A stretch of DNA of 64,000 nt from Arthrobacter sp. B2a2-09 (GCF_027587375.1 NZ_JAMXIC010000011.1:1-64000), one strand, 5' to 3'; shown: positions 1-8,401, counted from the first letter of the stretch. The notes: generated from the letters alone by a model not told the origin. Made by a program: numbers and translations.

Positions 1-232
1 AACTCCAGCTTCTGCGCCGGCGTGAAAGACCGGCGGGACCGCGGACCACCCGCCCGGGGTCCAGAACTACTACTACTACTACTACTCACAGCACTATCTT
101 CGCGTACTGCACTCAAAACCGGACTGGACATGATGACTGGATTCCTGGTTCTCGCCCCACGCGATTAAACGGACTTGCTATGAGCCCTTGGTACCGTTCC
201 AGCCTGACACGTAGGGCTATCAGGGGGACAGC
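1..232. other. Left edge, no gene assigned
   Basis: Two forward frames are open from the edge: one ends at the stop at 166-168, the other at 241-243. Either could be the 3' end of a gene starting outside the window, but the short tails are Arg/Thr- or Leu-rich and resemble no family I know. An RBS-like aggggga at about 222-228 belongs to the next gene. Confidence 0.4.
66..86. repeat. (ACT)7 trinucleotide microsatellite
   Basis: Seven uninterrupted ACT units. If translated from the left edge it would read as seven Leu or seven Thr depending on frame. Pure trinucleotide tracts of this length are unusual in a high-GC actinobacterial chromosome and can change length by slippage. Confidence 0.95.
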
Positions 233-721
233 ATGGCAAACGTGACAGTCGATCCGGGCATCTTTGACAGTCAGGGCGAACGGTGTGAGGAAATTTTCGA
301 TGGCTGGGAAGGACCTTCACCATTCTTCTTGGTCGTCTCGGACGAAACAGACAAAGCAGCCGAGGCACTCCACGTTGCGATAGGACGGTGCATGCGTGTT
401 GACGGCAATGGCAACGAGCTGACCGCCGCCCAGATGGCAACCACTGGAGAGTACACCGCAAACTACTGCTCCCCTGTCTATCTCACAGATAAGGGCCCGA
501 TGGCTTACCTGGACACGAAAGGTGATCTGCCAAGGGCCATGGCTGAGACAATGCTTCGCATCCTCGTGGAGGAAGTCGAGGCACGCGGCATCACGGCCTA
601 TCTGACCACTCCGCCGCGGGGATCCGAGTCAACGGCCGGGTTCCCGGAGTGGGAGGAATCTGAGGCGGGAATGGCAAGACTTGCATTCGAAATGGCCAAC
701 CTCGACCCGGACTGGCCATAA
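233..721 (+). CDS. Hypothetical acidic protein, 162 aa
   Basis: I do not recognise the family. The start is an ATG with aggggga about 4 nt upstream. The protein is acidic, has no signal peptide or membrane segment and looks like a compact cytoplasmic alpha/beta protein (predicted strands around residues 28-36 and 75-83, helices around 98-118 and 140-155). Codon use is typical of the window, so I take it as real. It ends 15 nt from the stop of the convergent small gene downstream. No function is proposed. Confidence 0.6.
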   Translation: MANVTVDPGIFDSQGERCEEIFDGWEGPSPFFLVVSDETDKAAEALHVAIGRCMRVDGNGNELTAAQMATTGEYTANYCSPVYLTDKGPMAYLDTKGDLPRAMAETMLRILVEEVEARGITAYLTTPPRGSESTAGFPEWEESEAGMARLAFEMANLDPDWP

Positions 722-735
722 GGCCTATGTGGCGG

Positions 736-1053
736 CTACGTCATCCGGACTGGATAGCCGAGACGGTCCAGGCACTCCAAGACGTCAAACGGGTGTTCGG
801 TATAGAACGTCCACGGCATATTTCCTTCCGCGAGGATGTTGGCGCTCAGAGGGTTCAAGGCCGTGCGCCGACTCATGTAGACCTCGCGGACACCGGCACG
901 CTCCAGCCTCCATGGCCCGAAGAATCGCTCCATCCAGTTGAACCTCATCCGAAAGTCAAGATGCGATGCGCTCGGAGTCAGGACGATCCAAGGCCCGAGG
1001 ACCCCCATCATCTTTCCGGGTCTTGCCAGTCCGCCGTTGAAAGTCTCTGTCAT
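736..1053 (-). CDS. Hypothetical protein with PH-like features, 105 aa
   Basis: A small, Trp- and Arg-rich protein. The internal ATG giving MTETFNGG is chosen as start because an AGAGG lies about 7 nt upstream; the longer reading frame adds an implausible Pro/Gln-rich leader. The pattern of short strands, with GPW and VYMSRR in the middle and WTFYTEHPFDVLECL near the end, recalls small PH-like or YcxB-like actinobacterial proteins, but this is a resemblance only. It is downstream of, and on the same strand as, a lipoprotein gene and an unknown gene. The function is unknown. Confidence 0.55.
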   Translation of the reverse strand: MTETFNGGLARPGKMMGVLGPWIVLTPSASHLDFRMRFNWMERFFGPWRLERAGVREVYMSRRTALNPLSANILAEGNMPWTFYTEHPFDVLECLDRLGYPVRMT

Positions 1054-1147
1054 TGGAATCCTCTGAAGGATCGAAGGGAGAGTTTGACCTGGTGCGCCTG
1101 GCGGATCCTGTGCCAAATCCGACCGAGGACCAGGGGCAGCTCCGGTT

Positions 1148-1702
1148 TCAGCCCTTGACGATGGACATCGGCAAGAGGCCCCCCGGGGCGGAAGGGGCGA
1201 TGCTGTCCAGCTGCCATCCGTCCGCGGATGCCCGGAACGTAGCGGTCTCCTCCACCGAGTAGCCCGACGGGACGTTGCTTGGCCCGTTCGCCGCCGAGGA
1301 CTGGTGTTCTTCGGTCAGTTCCTTGAAATGGACGCTTGCCGCCGACCCGGTCACCTCCACGGATTCCACCGTTATCTTCGTCGAAAAGTCCGTGTACCAG
1401 AAGCCCTTTGACCTGAACCCGGCCTTTGACCGGGCCACCACCGGAAGGTCCCGCGCGCGCTTGGCACGGTACGCCGCCGTCGTCTGCCCTTCGGCCAGGC
1501 GGGGCGCCGGCGGAACATCGAGGACGGTGCCGTTCCGGTCCTCGACAGCAGTCTGGATGATGGCCGTGAGCTCCGCGGACGACGGGCTGGGCACCGATGA
1601 GGTCGATCCCTGGGTGAGCTCCGGCCCGGCTGTCGACTGGCACCCGGAGAGGGCCGACGCGAGCAGCAGAACGGCTGCGGCCACAGTGCGTGGATGCTTC
1701 AT
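1148..1702 (-). CDS. Putative lipoprotein, 184 aa
   Basis: Residues 1-21 are a typical lipoprotein signal: charged KHPR, a hydrophobic Ala/Leu core, and the lipobox LSGC with Cys21 as the lipidation site. A Ser/Thr/Pro-rich linker follows, then a roughly 140-residue domain likely exposed on the outer face of the membrane. The hydrophilic C-terminal half has alternating strands (FWYTDFSTKITVESVEVTG, YSVEETATFRAS) suggesting an NTF2-like or beta-rich fold, which is inference. It lies 32 nt downstream of the neighbouring same-strand unknown gene, so co-transcription is plausible. Confidence 0.75.
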   Translation of the reverse strand: MKHPRTVAAAVLLLASALSGCQSTAGPELTQGSTSSVPSPSSAELTAIIQTAVEDRNGTVLDVPPAPRLAEGQTTAAYRAKRARDLPVVARSKAGFRSKGFWYTDFSTKITVESVEVTGSAASVHFKELTEEHQSSAANGPSNVPSGYSVEETATFRASADGWQLDSIAPSAPGGLLPMSIVKG

Positions 1703-1734
1703 CCTGATCCCCTTGCTGTGGATGTCTCCACAGC

Positions 1735-2418
1735 CTACGGGCGTTTCGCGAATTCAATGCGTATGTAGTCGAGCTCATCGCGTGGGAGGACGGCCGTCAC
1801 AACACCGCCTTGTCCAAGGGACGCGCCAACCCCGTACACGATGGGGTCAGTGTCGATCTCCAAACCCTGCACTTGGACGCCGTCAATCCAAACGGATACC
1901 TCACGGTTGGCTGGGCGACCTCCGGTGTCCCCGGCGTACCGGTCCCAGGTAATGCCTCCCATCCATTCGCGCCGGTAGCGATTGATGAGGATGTGGTTCA
2001 TGTGGTCGGCCAGCACCCGGGCCGGGGACGAACGTTCGGAAGCCTCGCGGTGCCACGTGGTCCGCACGGCCTCCCAGAGCTGGGGGTATCGCATGCGTTG
2101 AACCCCTTCAACCAGCCAGGCCGGCCGCGGCCAAGGGGGAATGTCTTCGATCGACCTTCGCATCTGCTCGTCGAGCTCGGCCAGATTTATCGGATCGGAT
2201 CGATCGGCGGGGTTGCGCCACAGCGTGTAGGTGATGCTCGCCGACATCTCGTTGTATCCGCGGGAATCCTGTCCGTACTGGATGCCGACCATATCCGGAT
2301 CTTCCAGCGATGGCTGGGGCACCAGCCCCATGATGCCGATCGGCATCAGCTCCAGACGCCTGGCCTGCTCGAGGCGCGGGTCGGGTGCGTCCTCGGGGAT
2401 CACTCCTTCGAATCTCAC
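1735..2418 (-). CDS. Hypothetical protein, 227 aa
   Basis: A soluble protein with no signal peptide, rich in Arg, Trp and Pro. An N-terminal mixed domain carries MGLVPQPSLEDPDMVGIQYG, a helical middle has aromatic residues (IPPWPRPAWLVEGVQRMRYPQLWEAVRTTWHRE), and the C-terminal half is strand-rich with VWIDGVQVQGLEIDTD. I do not recognise a family. It heads a leftward run with the lipoprotein gene and faces a divergent lipoprotein gene across about 160 bp. Confidence 0.65.
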   Translation of the reverse strand: MRFEGVIPEDAPDPRLEQARRLELMPIGIMGLVPQPSLEDPDMVGIQYGQDSRGYNEMSASITYTLWRNPADRSDPINLAELDEQMRRSIEDIPPWPRPAWLVEGVQRMRYPQLWEAVRTTWHREASERSSPARVLADHMNHILINRYRREWMGGITWDRYAGDTGGRPANREVSVWIDGVQVQGLEIDTDPIVYGVGASLGQGGVVTAVLPRDELDYIRIEFAKRP

Positions 2419-2576
2419 TTGCCGATTGTGCGACGGCCCCGGGTGGTTGGCAATACCGCCTTGGCATGGATCCCAGGCTCATGACCGCGCACGTCGCTCG
2501 TTCCTTGCCGCTGGAGTTCAAAAGGTTTCGAGGCGGGTGTGCTTGCCTTTCGGCAATCGGACCGTAGACTCGGCCA

Positions 2577-3122
2577 ATGTCAGGTCGTAGGGGAACGAGA
2601 CCAGTCCGTAATGCTGCTGCGGTGGCGGTGCTGTGCCTGCTGCTGTCCGGTGGCCTGGCAGCGTGCACCTATCAGGGTGCCGGCGATCCGGCACGGACAG
2701 CCGCCACCGAGCAAAGCAGTCGCCCCGCGCCTTCTGTCCCGACGAAGGGCCCGGAGATACTGGATGCCGAAAAGCGCAATTACGCCGAATTGCAGAAGCG
2801 CCTTGCAACGGCCCGAGGGCCCGCACTCATAGACGACTCCGGCCCTGCCGACGGGCCCGGTGTCGGTTTCAGCAAAACCGCAAAAGTAACGACCGCTGGC
2901 CGGTACACCGTCACAGCCGCTTGCGCGGGCATCCCGAACGCACAGATGGTCATCTTCGCCCCAGGGTCGAAGCAGCTGTTGTCGCTCGATCTTGATTGCT
3001 CTGGCGTCTCGTCGCAGGTTGTCGAGCTTGAGGATGGATACGTCGGAGCAGCGCTGATGCGGCACGACCCGAACGGTCCTTGGACAGGGGCCGTCGCCGG
3101 AGTCAGAATTACCGCCGAATGA
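2577..3122 (+). CDS. Putative lipoprotein, 181 aa
   Basis: Residues 1-30 form a signal peptide (GRRGTRPVRN, hydrophobic core, lipobox LAAC with Cys30). A Pro/Ser/Thr-rich linker of about 25 residues leads to a C-terminal domain, about residues 85-181, with several beta strands and a Cys pair (TAACAG, DLDCSG) that could form a disulfide outside the membrane. I see no catalytic motif. It is divergent from the preceding unknown gene. The family is not recognised. Confidence 0.75.
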   Translation: MSGRRGTRPVRNAAAVAVLCLLLSGGLAACTYQGAGDPARTAATEQSSRPAPSVPTKGPEILDAEKRNYAELQKRLATARGPALIDDSGPADGPGVGFSKTAKVTTAGRYTVTAACAGIPNAQMVIFAPGSKQLLSLDLDCSGVSSQVVELEDGYVGAALMRHDPNGPWTGAVAGVRITAE

Positions 3123-3355
3123 AACGATTTTCGCAGCAAAACAGCGGAGAAGCCGAGCTCAAGCGCCGGTGACGATCTTGGTCCCTCCGCCGATCCAGGC
3201 CGGGCTCAGTTGCTTTTGGTGATGCGGTTGTCCCCGGCACTTGAACCAGGTGAAACGGCACCGGTGACTACCTCGCGATAGGACTCAATGAGCCATGTTG
3301 TTGGCGGCCCGCAGGTCGTGGGTTTGATCCCGTTTCGCCGATCCTGGGTTGGTGT

Positions 3356-3800
3356 TCAGCGGCGTTCATTGACTTCCCCGGCAACGACCCGATCTGTCCA
3401 TCCGGTGTGCGGCAGAAGATCACCAGCAGTGTCCTGGTCGCTGCGGTCATCCGTGGGGACCCGCTGCACCCAGTCCGGGGTCAGGAGCTCAAGCTCCAGT
3501 GCCACGGCGTTGCCGCGGTCAAGGTGTTCCTGCAGGTCGCTGCCCTGGATGCGTCCGCGCCGAGGCTGTCTCATCACCGGCGGTCAGCAGAACAGCAGTG
3601 ATCCTGGGTTCATCTCCCATGGCGGCTGCCAGCTCCTCCGTGAACCTGACGCTGACCGTGTTCGTGTAGATCATCCGCCGATAGCCAAGAGCCCGGTAGT
3701 TTGACCAGACGGCGGCCAGATTCCTCTCGGCCAGATGGCGCTCCCACGGGTGCGGGAAGGCCAGCTCGAGGGTGTCTCCGTCAATCACGCAGTGTTTGAT
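3356..3800 (-). pseudogene. Frameshifted, N-truncated P-loop kinase-like remnant
   Basis: Two leftward frames join into one recognisable protein. The upstream frame reads VIDGDTLELAFPHPWERH and continues through RRMIYTNTVSVRF and DEPRITAVLLTAGDETA. The downstream frame resumes at GSDLQEHLDRGNAVALEL and ends at VVAGEVNERR. The switch falls at about 3550-3575 and needs a one-base indel. The order (DGD motif, YTNT strand, LEL tail) is that of small nucleotide or antibiotic kinases of the AAA_33 / chloramphenicol phosphotransferase-like group. The Walker A segment expected before DGDTLELAF is absent: sequence upstream of about 3800 does not continue the protein. I read it as a dead gene. Confidence 0.7.
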
Positions 3801-3826
3801 ACAAGACACCCCTCGCATTCCGGACC

Positions 3827-4135
3827 GTGAAGAAGAACATCGACCGGTGGGCCGTGGGCAGCCCACCGGTCAAAGAAATCGTTGACCGGATCGCCGGGTG
3901 GGCAGCTACCAACGCTTCCGGCCCGATCCTCTCCGGCCTCCACTTCACGATGACCCAATGCGAACCGCACCAGATCGCCGGCCTACTGGCCCGCTGTTGC
4001 GAAGACATCGGATCGGCAGATCTGCTGTTCCCCACATCCAATGGGGACTGGTACGTCAGGTTCACCGACGAGGGTTGGATCCTCGCCGGCACCGAGATCA
4101 AAAAGACGAGGACGACTCCGGGGAGGCCCTCATGA
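3827..4135 (+). CDS. Hypothetical protein, 102 aa
   Basis: The start is GTG. The protein is small and mixed alpha/beta, with a helical N-terminal half (VKEIVDRIAGWAATN) and a C-terminal strand segment (SNGDWYVRFTDEGWILAGTEIK). I recognise no family. Its stop overlaps the ATG of the next gene (ATGA), so the two are probably translated together. It abuts the truncated end of the kinase remnant, which suggests a rearrangement junction just before its start; it could itself be a fragment of something longer. Confidence 0.45.
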   Translation: MKKNIDRWAVGSPPVKEIVDRIAGWAATNASGPILSGLHFTMTQCEPHQIAGLLARCCEDIGSADLLFPTSNGDWYVRFTDEGWILAGTEIKKTRTTPGRPS

Positions 4136-4536
4136 GGCTCCTCGCGGACATGGCACCGCTCTACGACTACGCCCAGATGTCCCGGGTCACCTTCGGATCG
4201 GTCACGCCCATGAGTGTGATGATCCAGAGGGCGGCCCCGCGACAGATGGTGCCGGATACGTGGATCCATCGCCCCTACGTTGTTCTGGCCCCCGGACCCG
4301 GAGACATCGAACTGAGCGCCGACCACGGATTCGTGAAGAACTCCATCCCCGGCATCTTTGCCGTTCAGGTCCTCGGCCCAGGCCCCACCGAAATAACAAG
4401 AAAGATCAGGACCGTAACCACGGCTAGCCTCCGGCGGCGCTTCCTCGTATCAGCCATAGCTGGACACCGCCGATCCTCCTGTCACAAGATGGGCTGCGGG
4501 AAAGGCTCTCACCGGTCTGAGCCGCCGTGCTGTTGA
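4132..4536 (+). CDS. Hypothetical protein, 134 aa, probably with an altered C-terminus
   Basis: The start codon overlaps the preceding stop by four bases, a mark of translational coupling. Residues 1-90 look like a normal compact domain (MAPLYDYAQMSRVTF, HRPYVVLAPGPGDIELS, GIFAVQVLGPG). The last 40 residues are Arg/Ser/Cys-rich and low in hydrophobic residues, as if the original stop was lost and the frame reads through. The 3' end overlaps the stop of the convergent membrane protein gene by 28 nt, which supports an abnormal end. No family recognised. Confidence 0.4.
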   Translation: MRLLADMAPLYDYAQMSRVTFGSVTPMSVMIQRAAPRQMVPDTWIHRPYVVLAPGPGDIELSADHGFVKNSIPGIFAVQVLGPGPTEITRKIRTVTTASLRRRFLVSAIAGHRRSSCHKMGCGKGSHRSEPPCC

Positions 4537-5132
4537 TTCTCGAGCCTCTTTGCTTTGTTCAGCTTCCGGAGGGACCCGCCACTGTACTGATAGTCGCCAT
4601 TCATCTCGTAGCCGGGGGGAACACGCTCGACGGTGAGTGTGGAAAGATCGCTCGGGACCTCAATGACCCATCCCTCTTTGCTTCTGATTTGTTCTATCCT
4701 GTCCCTGGTCTGATACCCCAGCCGGGACCGGAGGTTCAGATTGTTGACGCGTCCGTCGAGCCTCATCGACCACGGTTTGGTGAACCGCTTCTGCAACATG
4801 TCGCGAACGTAGTGCGGAAGGAACAAACGCTCGGCAGCGAGATCGGCCATACGCTTCGCCTTGCCCCTCATCAGGAGCCGGGACGAGATGAGCAACACGA
4901 ACGCTGGGGCCATGAACTCCGCCACCGTAAGCCTGAAATAGCCACTCGATCCAGAGCTGAGCCGTCCAGCCGCAATGAGTTGGTTTTCTGTGGTGGAGGC
5001 GTAGACAGAACCCCAGATCAAGCCGACCAGGGCTAACGCGGCGAACAGCCAGGTGAAGACCGATGGGACAAAAAGGAATGACCGGCGCAGTTCAGGCGGC
5101 ACTTCCACAGTGCCAAAGTTCTGAGTTTCCAC
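4509..5132 (-). CDS. Putative two-TM membrane protein, 207 aa
   Basis: The frame is open much further upstream, but a GTG giving VETQNFGTVEVPPEL has a strong ggtgggg-type ribosome site just upstream and gives a sensible protein. Two hydrophobic segments, about residues 18-41 and 60-80, are followed by a basic cytoplasmic C-terminal domain of about 120 residues (LPHYVRDMLQKRF, LGYQTRDRIEQIRSKEGWVIEVPSD). I do not recognise the family. The next gene upstream on the same strand is another small membrane protein, so the two may be co-expressed. Confidence 0.6.
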   Translation of the reverse strand: METQNFGTVEVPPELRRSFLFVPSVFTWLFAALALVGLIWGSVYASTTENQLIAAGRLSSGSSGYFRLTVAEFMAPAFVLLISSRLLMRGKAKRMADLAAERLFLPHYVRDMLQKRFTKPWSMRLDGRVNNLNLRSRLGYQTRDRIEQIRSKEGWVIEVPSDLSTLTVERVPPGYEMNGDYQYSGGSLRKLNKAKRLENQQHGGSDR

Positions 5133-5271
5133 AACTTGTCCCCCACCTTCAGAAAGCCGGAATGACTGTTTGAGCTGCAGGAAGTCTAACGCTAGGATTC
5201 CCCTTGAAGCCGGGCATTGCGGGAAAGGGGGAATCCTGGGTGCGGACGCTCGTCCAGGCTTCGTGAACGGG

Positions 5272-5505
5272 TTATCTGCTGTCTGGCCCCGGTGCGGGGC
5301 TTCTCTCCGGCCAGGTGGTGTAGCCATGTTTCCGCTCGGCGTAGTACGGGCGGATCGCGGGCACCGCAAGCACCATTCCCACGACGCACAGGGCGGCGGC
5401 CAGCCAGAGGGACACCAAAGGTATCCATATCGGGAAGGCATAGCGGAACCGGGGCTCTTTCGTTGGATGGCTAAAAATTCCCAAAATCGGGTTTGGTGTA
5501 CCCAT
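5272..5505 (-). CDS. Small single-TM membrane protein, 77 aa
   Basis: The chosen ATG (MGTPNPILGIF) has agggtgag about 6 nt upstream. One long hydrophobic helix, residues about 22-47 (FPIWIPLVSLWLAAALCVVG), is flanked by a basic N-terminal stretch and a hydrophilic, Pro-rich C-terminus ending APGPDSR. It probably sits in the cytoplasmic membrane. The role is unknown. It lies about 140 nt upstream of the larger membrane protein on the same strand. Confidence 0.6.
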   Translation of the reverse strand: MGTPNPILGIFSHPTKEPRFRYAFPIWIPLVSLWLAAALCVVGMVLAVPAIRPYYAERKHGYTTWPERSPAPGPDSR

Positions 5506-5630
5506 GGGTGTACTCACCCTTCTCCCCCGGCATGTTTCGGCACAGGGGCGCATATAGCGTTACCTCGCTCGCCATAGAATGTTCGGGTGGAAGTTACCTG
5601 CACCTTCGAATCGCCAGACGGAGTTCTGCG

Positions 5631-6293
5631 GTGAGCCTGCTCAGCACGGGGGTTTCGTTTGCGGCTGCAGGAGGAATGGCGCTCACTGAGTTTGGAATGG
5701 CACTAACCCCTGGCCCGAATATGATCTACCTGGTTTCACGCAGCATCGGTCAGGGTCGCGCCGCCGGAATGATCTCACTCGCAGGCACCGGGCTCGGCTT
5801 CGTTGTTTACATGGTCATGGCGAACCTCGGTCTCGCCGTGGTGTTTGTCGTGGTGCCGTGGCTGTACCTTGGCTTCAAGGCCGCAGGCGTGGCATACCTG
5901 GCTTGGATGGCTTGGCAAGCACTGCGTCCTGGTGGGCGTGGTGCCTTCGAGAGCGAGGAGCTGAGGCACGATTCTCGGTCTCATCTGTTCCGGATGGGGC
6001 TGTTCACGAATCTGCTTAACCCGAAGACCGCGATCATATACCTCGCACTTATCCCTCAATTCATCGACCCCGGCGCAGGAAATACCACCGTGCAAGGATT
6101 CACCCTCGGTGCGATTCAAATCCTCGTCGGCCTATTGGTCAATGGAGCGATCATCATCGGCGCTGGTTCGATCGCTGAATTCCTCGCTACCCGTCCTTCC
6201 TGGGTAGTTTGGCAGCGCCGCATCACGGGGACCATGCTCGGCTTGGTCGCCATCCTCCTCGCCAGAGAGGTATCGGAACGCGCGAGAATCTGA
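5631..6293 (+). CDS. LysE/RhtB-family amino acid exporter, 220 aa
   Basis: Integral membrane exporter of the LysE superfamily, which expels amino acids or related metabolites using the proton gradient. The family signature is clear: LTPGPNMIYLVSRSIGQGRAAG near residues 25-48, GLGFVVYMVMANLGL, and FRMGLFTNLLNPKTAIIYLALIPQF around residues 120-145. Six hydrophobic segments and a length near 210 residues fit. The GTG start has a ggag about 7 nt upstream and places the first helix correctly. The substrate cannot be read from sequence. It is divergent from the small membrane proteins to its left. Confidence 0.9.
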   Translation: MSLLSTGVSFAAAGGMALTEFGMALTPGPNMIYLVSRSIGQGRAAGMISLAGTGLGFVVYMVMANLGLAVVFVVVPWLYLGFKAAGVAYLAWMAWQALRPGGRGAFESEELRHDSRSHLFRMGLFTNLLNPKTAIIYLALIPQFIDPGAGNTTVQGFTLGAIQILVGLLVNGAIIIGAGSIAEFLATRPSWVVWQRRITGTMLGLVAILLAREVSERARI

Positions 6294-6426
6294 CCTAGGT
6301 CCGTGCCGAACCCGCGGAACTATGCTCTCACCGCACGGCTCGATTACCTTCTCGTAATCACCCAGCTGCGATTACGAAAAGGTACTCACTCATTTCCCAC
6401 TACGAATAGCTCATCAAGGTGGTCGA

Positions 6427-7326
6427 ATGCACGGCATCATGAAGTCCGTTTCGGACCTGGGCCTGGTGGTCTACGGCATCCGGTAGCGCACTGGGCTCTC
6501 CCAGCGCGCTCTGGCCGCACGGCTCGGGGTCAGCCAGCGGTACCTCTCCGAATTGGAGACCGGAAAGCCCAAAGTCCTCAATGACCAGTTCTTCGCTGTC
6601 ATGGAGAAGCTCGGGATCGAACTGACCTTCCGGGAACGCGCCTTGGTCTTCTACGCCGGGCGGGACGTCGCCGGCGCGATCCGGATCGGCGGGGACCCCG
6701 GTGAACCGGCAGAATTCTACGAACCCCTGACCGACGAGCAGATCGCCGAACGGCTGACACTGATCAACGACTACGCCCTGGGTCTGCCCTGGGACACGGA
6801 CAGCAAGTTCGAAGGCGTCAATCCCGTCGCGAACCTGCGGAGCCTGGCCGGCCTGCTGCCACGCCGCCGCGACATCTTCGACGCCGGGCCCGATGACCGC
6901 GAAATGCTGCTTGCGCACACTGCATTCAATACCGCGGTCGGCAACACCGACGCGCACGCCAAAAACTTCGCCACCCTCCGGACCGACGACGGGGCCGTCA
7001 CCATCGCGCCGCTCTACGACGTTTCCACCCATGCACTGGCGCCCAACGGCCAGCTGAACATGTCACTCCGAGTCAACGACCGCGCCTTCCAGCCGTCCCT
7101 GACGGTCGAGGACCTTGTCGCCGAAGGAGTGTCCTGGGGTCTTGAGGAGCGGTACGCACGCCAGTCAGTCACCGGCACGCTCGAAAAACTGGCTTACGCA
7201 ATCGGCCAGGCGGACGGGTCCGCCGTCGGGGAAAACGTGGTCCGATTCATTGCCCACGGGACGAAGAACCTTCTGGACGGCAAAGCTGCCGGAATCGGCG
7301 GCGCGCATCATTCCCGGCGCCCTTGA
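6427..7326 (+). pseudogene. hipBA remnant: HipB HTH with in-frame TAG joined to a truncated HipA kinase
   Basis: From the ATG at 6427 the frame reads MHGIMKSVSDLGLVVYGIR, then TAG at 6484-6486, then continues in the same frame as a HipB helix-turn-helix (GLSQRALAARLGVSQRYLSE). With no stop between, it runs into HipA sequence (LDVAG-type AGRDVAGAIRIG), FYEPLTDEQIAERL, and the catalytic core NTDAHAKNF and APLYDVST. HipB and HipA are normally separate, and HipA is about 400 residues. Here the kinase N-lobe with its ATP-binding loop is missing between about residues 75 and 110 of the open part. I conclude a stop in the antitoxin and an internal deletion in the toxin: an inactive locus. Confidence 0.8.
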
Positions 7327-7515
7327 CCCCGTGCCCCCGCGACATTGACGGACCGCGGAGACGACCGTCCGGCACCTCTCGACGCGGCCTGCCCGGCGCG
7401 CCGGGCGCTGCGAAGACCAGGCAACAGGATAGAAAAGACGGGCGGGAGCTACCGGCTTCCGCCCGTCATCCCCCTTTCCGGGGACAGACTTCCGATCTGC
7501 CGAACACAGAGGGTC

Positions 7516-8181
7516 ATGAACTTCCGCAAACATCTCGCCCTGCCCGCCGCATTCTTCTTTGCCGCATTGGCCCTCACCGGATGCCAGCAAGGGACCCACG
7601 CCGCCGAAGCGACGGCCAAGGCCGCGTCACCGGCAGTTTCTCCGGCAGTTGCGGCCGTTCCCGCGGGTGCGTCGGCGGCAGCCGTGAAGTCCATCCACTC
7701 CCCCGGAATCGTCGCTACCGACGAGCAGCTTGCCGTCGGACAGTGCTCGGCAAAGGTTGTCGACGCCGCCACCGGCGAGTACTTGCCGGACCCGGCCTGC
7801 ACTCCTGGGGCCGCAGATCCAGCCGTTACCCCGGAGAACATCGACTCAACCATCTGCACGAGCGGCTACACGGCCACGGTCCGCCCGCCCGCTTCGGACA
7901 CCGACAAAGTGAAGGCCGAGAGCCTGCGCGAATACGGACAGACCGCAATGAAGACCACGGAATATGATCACCTGATCAGCCTGGAGCTCGGCGGCACCAA
8001 CTCGGTATCGAACCTGTGGCCTGAGCCAAACAAGGCAGGCGCCACGGGCACCACGAACCCGAAAGACGCGGTGGAGAACACTTTGCACAAGGCCGTCTGC
8101 ACTCACAAGGTCACCCTGTCAGCTGCCCAGCAGGCGATCGCCCACAACTGGGTCACGGCGATCAGAGACCTCGGTTTGTAG
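7516..8181 (+). CDS. Lipoprotein with HNH-nuclease-like domain, 221 aa
   Basis: The signal peptide ends in the lipobox LTGC (Cys at about residue 23), followed by an Ala/Val-rich linker. The C-terminal domain contains EYDHLISLELGGTNSVSNLWPEP, then KDAVENTLHKAVC, the arrangement of a small HNH-type nuclease fold (DH followed by N and later H) found in exported actinobacterial proteins. Three further Cys residues (GQCSAK, PACTPG, TICTSG) could form extracytoplasmic disulfides. It may be a surface nuclease, but activity is inferred. The region between the hipA remnant and this gene (7327-7515) shows nothing I can name. Confidence 0.75.
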   Translation: MNFRKHLALPAAFFFAALALTGCQQGTHAAEATAKAASPAVSPAVAAVPAGASAAAVKSIHSPGIVATDEQLAVGQCSAKVVDAATGEYLPDPACTPGAADPAVTPENIDSTICTSGYTATVRPPASDTDKVKAESLREYGQTAMKTTEYDHLISLELGGTNSVSNLWPEPNKAGATGTTNPKDAVENTLHKAVCTHKVTLSAAQQAIAHNWVTAIRDLGL

Positions 8182-8252
8182 CTGCGCGCAGCGGAGGGGC
8201 CGGTCACATCAACCTAGCCTGACGATCGGGGTCTGGCAGCAATGCATTGGGG

Positions 8253-8258
8253 TATAGT
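8253..8258 (+). promoter_or_regulatory. Candidate -10 (TATAGT) for the PheS-like gene
   Basis: TATAGT lies inside the loop of a small hairpin with arms tgggg and cccca (8248-8252, 8261-8265). Initiation about 7 nt downstream would give a leader of roughly 135 nt. No good -35 hexamer is visible at the right spacing, so this is tentative. Confidence 0.4.
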
Positions 8259-8290
8259 CGCCCCATGCTCTCTACGCCTCGATTTACTTG

Positions 8291-8363
8291 CCCCCGACCG
8301 GTTTCCGGTCGCGAGGGCTCACAGGCGCGCGCCTAGGTCCTGGCGCCGGATGTGAGTCGGGGG
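8291..8363 (+). promoter_or_regulatory. Structured 5' leader RNA of the PheS-like ligase gene
   Basis: Reading the pairs directly: cccccgac (8291-8298) matches gtcggggg (8356-8363) perfectly; inside it ccgg-ttt-ccgg (8298-8308) makes one hairpin; ctcaca (8318-8323) pairs with tgtgag (8351-8356), continuing after a 3-nt bulge into ggcgc (8324-8328) with gcgcc (8343-8347). Together these give a compact three-way junction. The start codon follows 38 nt later after aagga. It may be a cis-regulator sensing ligase activity, or a separate small RNA that is the ligase partner. Nothing in the sequence decides between these. Confidence 0.6.
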
Positions 8364-8401
8364 AGGAACCCGCCACTCAGATCCGAACATAAGGACGAAC
8401 A

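Noticed and set aside
3306..3340. tRNA 3'-half-like sequence (aggtcgtgggtttgatcccg)
   Set aside because: The T-loop pattern is suggestive, but there is no acceptor, D or anticodon arm; the stem needs wobble pairs. At most a decayed fragment or chance.
6484..6486. TAG read as a recoded amino acid in hipB
   Set aside because: No pyrrolysine genes or recoding structure seen, and the downstream HipA is itself deleted, so decay is the simpler reading.
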